From contig DATIZX010000150.1 of the NCBI GenBank assembly GCA_035516795.1, positions 1-13,866 of the forward strand: a DNA stretch of 13,866 nucleotides, in the 5' to 3' direction. The DNA comes from DATJBF01 sp035516795 (GTDB taxonomy: Bacteria; Verrucomicrobiota; Verrucomicrobiia; Palsa-1439). The first letter of the stretch is position 1. Every line of letters begins with the position of its first letter. Positions 13,668 to 13,866 of this stretch are shown here, piece after piece. The position numbers were made by a program, and so were the translations under genes. A model generated the notes under the pieces. That model was not told the origin of the DNA. It saw nothing but the letters and a program-made list of their open reading frames with translations, and did not search any database.

Positions 13668-13866
13668 CGGGCCTCGACCCGCTGTCCGTCGTTCAGCTCT
13701 TCCGCTGCCTTTACGATCACGCGGTCGCCCGGCTGTAGGCCTGACAGGATCTCCACGAGATCGAGATATTCCTGTCCCGTTTTCACCAAACGCATTTGTG
13801 CACGCCCCTCGCTCACCACCAGAACGTAGGTGAGCTGACCGCGCTCATGCACAGCGGCTTTGGGCA
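13664..13866 (-). CDS. RND efflux periplasmic adaptor (membrane fusion protein), C-terminal part
   Basis: The last 67 codons of a gene whose start is beyond the right edge. The text PKAAVHERGQLTYVLVV, then VKTGQEYLDLVEILSGLQPG and DRVIVKAAEELNDGQRVEAR, is the membrane-proximal domain and C-terminal tail typical of HlyD/AcrA-like adaptors (GL-PGDRVIV-GAE-L-DG-RV). A GTG at 13852 is internal, since the frame runs on to the edge. The adaptor bridges the inner-membrane pump and an outer-membrane channel. The TGA overlaps the permease ATG. Confidence 0.9.
   Translation of the reverse strand, partial: PKAAVHERGQLTYVLVVSEGRAQMRLVKTGQEYLDLVEILSGLQPGDRVIVKAAEELNDGQRVEAR

Overview
The window looks like a chromosomal segment from a moderately GC-rich Gram-negative bacterium. 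An OprO/OprP-type outer-membrane porin and an RND efflux pump require an outer membrane. A PadR regulator, a very small soluble anti-sigma factor, a MetX-MetW fusion and a zinc-ribbon/one-helix protein together are most like Verrucomicrobiota or a neighbouring phylum such as Acidobacteriota. That placement is inference from gene content; no rRNA or other phylogenetic marker is present.

Layout, left to right. (1) 1-422, minus: 5' part of a DUF134 regulator fused to a NifX-type cofactor-binding domain, with a good sigma-70 promoter at 450-477 overlaid by two overlapping inverted repeats. (2) 612-2341, minus: an ECF sigma factor and a small zinc-finger anti-sigma factor, separated by about 870 bp that holds an opposite-strand, truncated N6-adenine DNA methyltransferase and one possible tiny ORF. 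(3) 2457-5587, minus: metY followed by a fused metX-metW gene, overlapping by ATGA, which together take acetylated homoserine to homocysteine by direct sulfhydrylation. (4) 5669-7222, minus: an OprO/OprP-like porin with a strong intrinsic terminator and two copies of a 19-bp imperfect palindrome at its promoter. (5) 7329-9604, plus: a doubtful secreted ORF, then a zinc-ribbon membrane protein and a medium-chain dehydrogenase in one probable operon, then a small gene that appears frameshifted in a G run. (6) 9648-10113: a solitary minus-strand padR gene bracketed by two identical 21-bp repeats, each containing a perfect 15-bp palindrome. (7) 10094-10451: no convincing gene. (8) 10452-13866, minus: an RND permease coupled to its periplasmic adaptor, which runs off the right edge.

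Most of the window is ordinary metabolism, envelope and regulation. The least explained items are the padR gene between perfect palindromic repeats, the paired operator-like palindromes before the porin, the methyltransferase remnant between sigma and anti-sigma genes, and the MDR enzyme that keeps the zinc-lobe insertion without its cysteines. I see no CRISPR array, tRNA, rRNA or intact mobile element, and no convincing new defence system.
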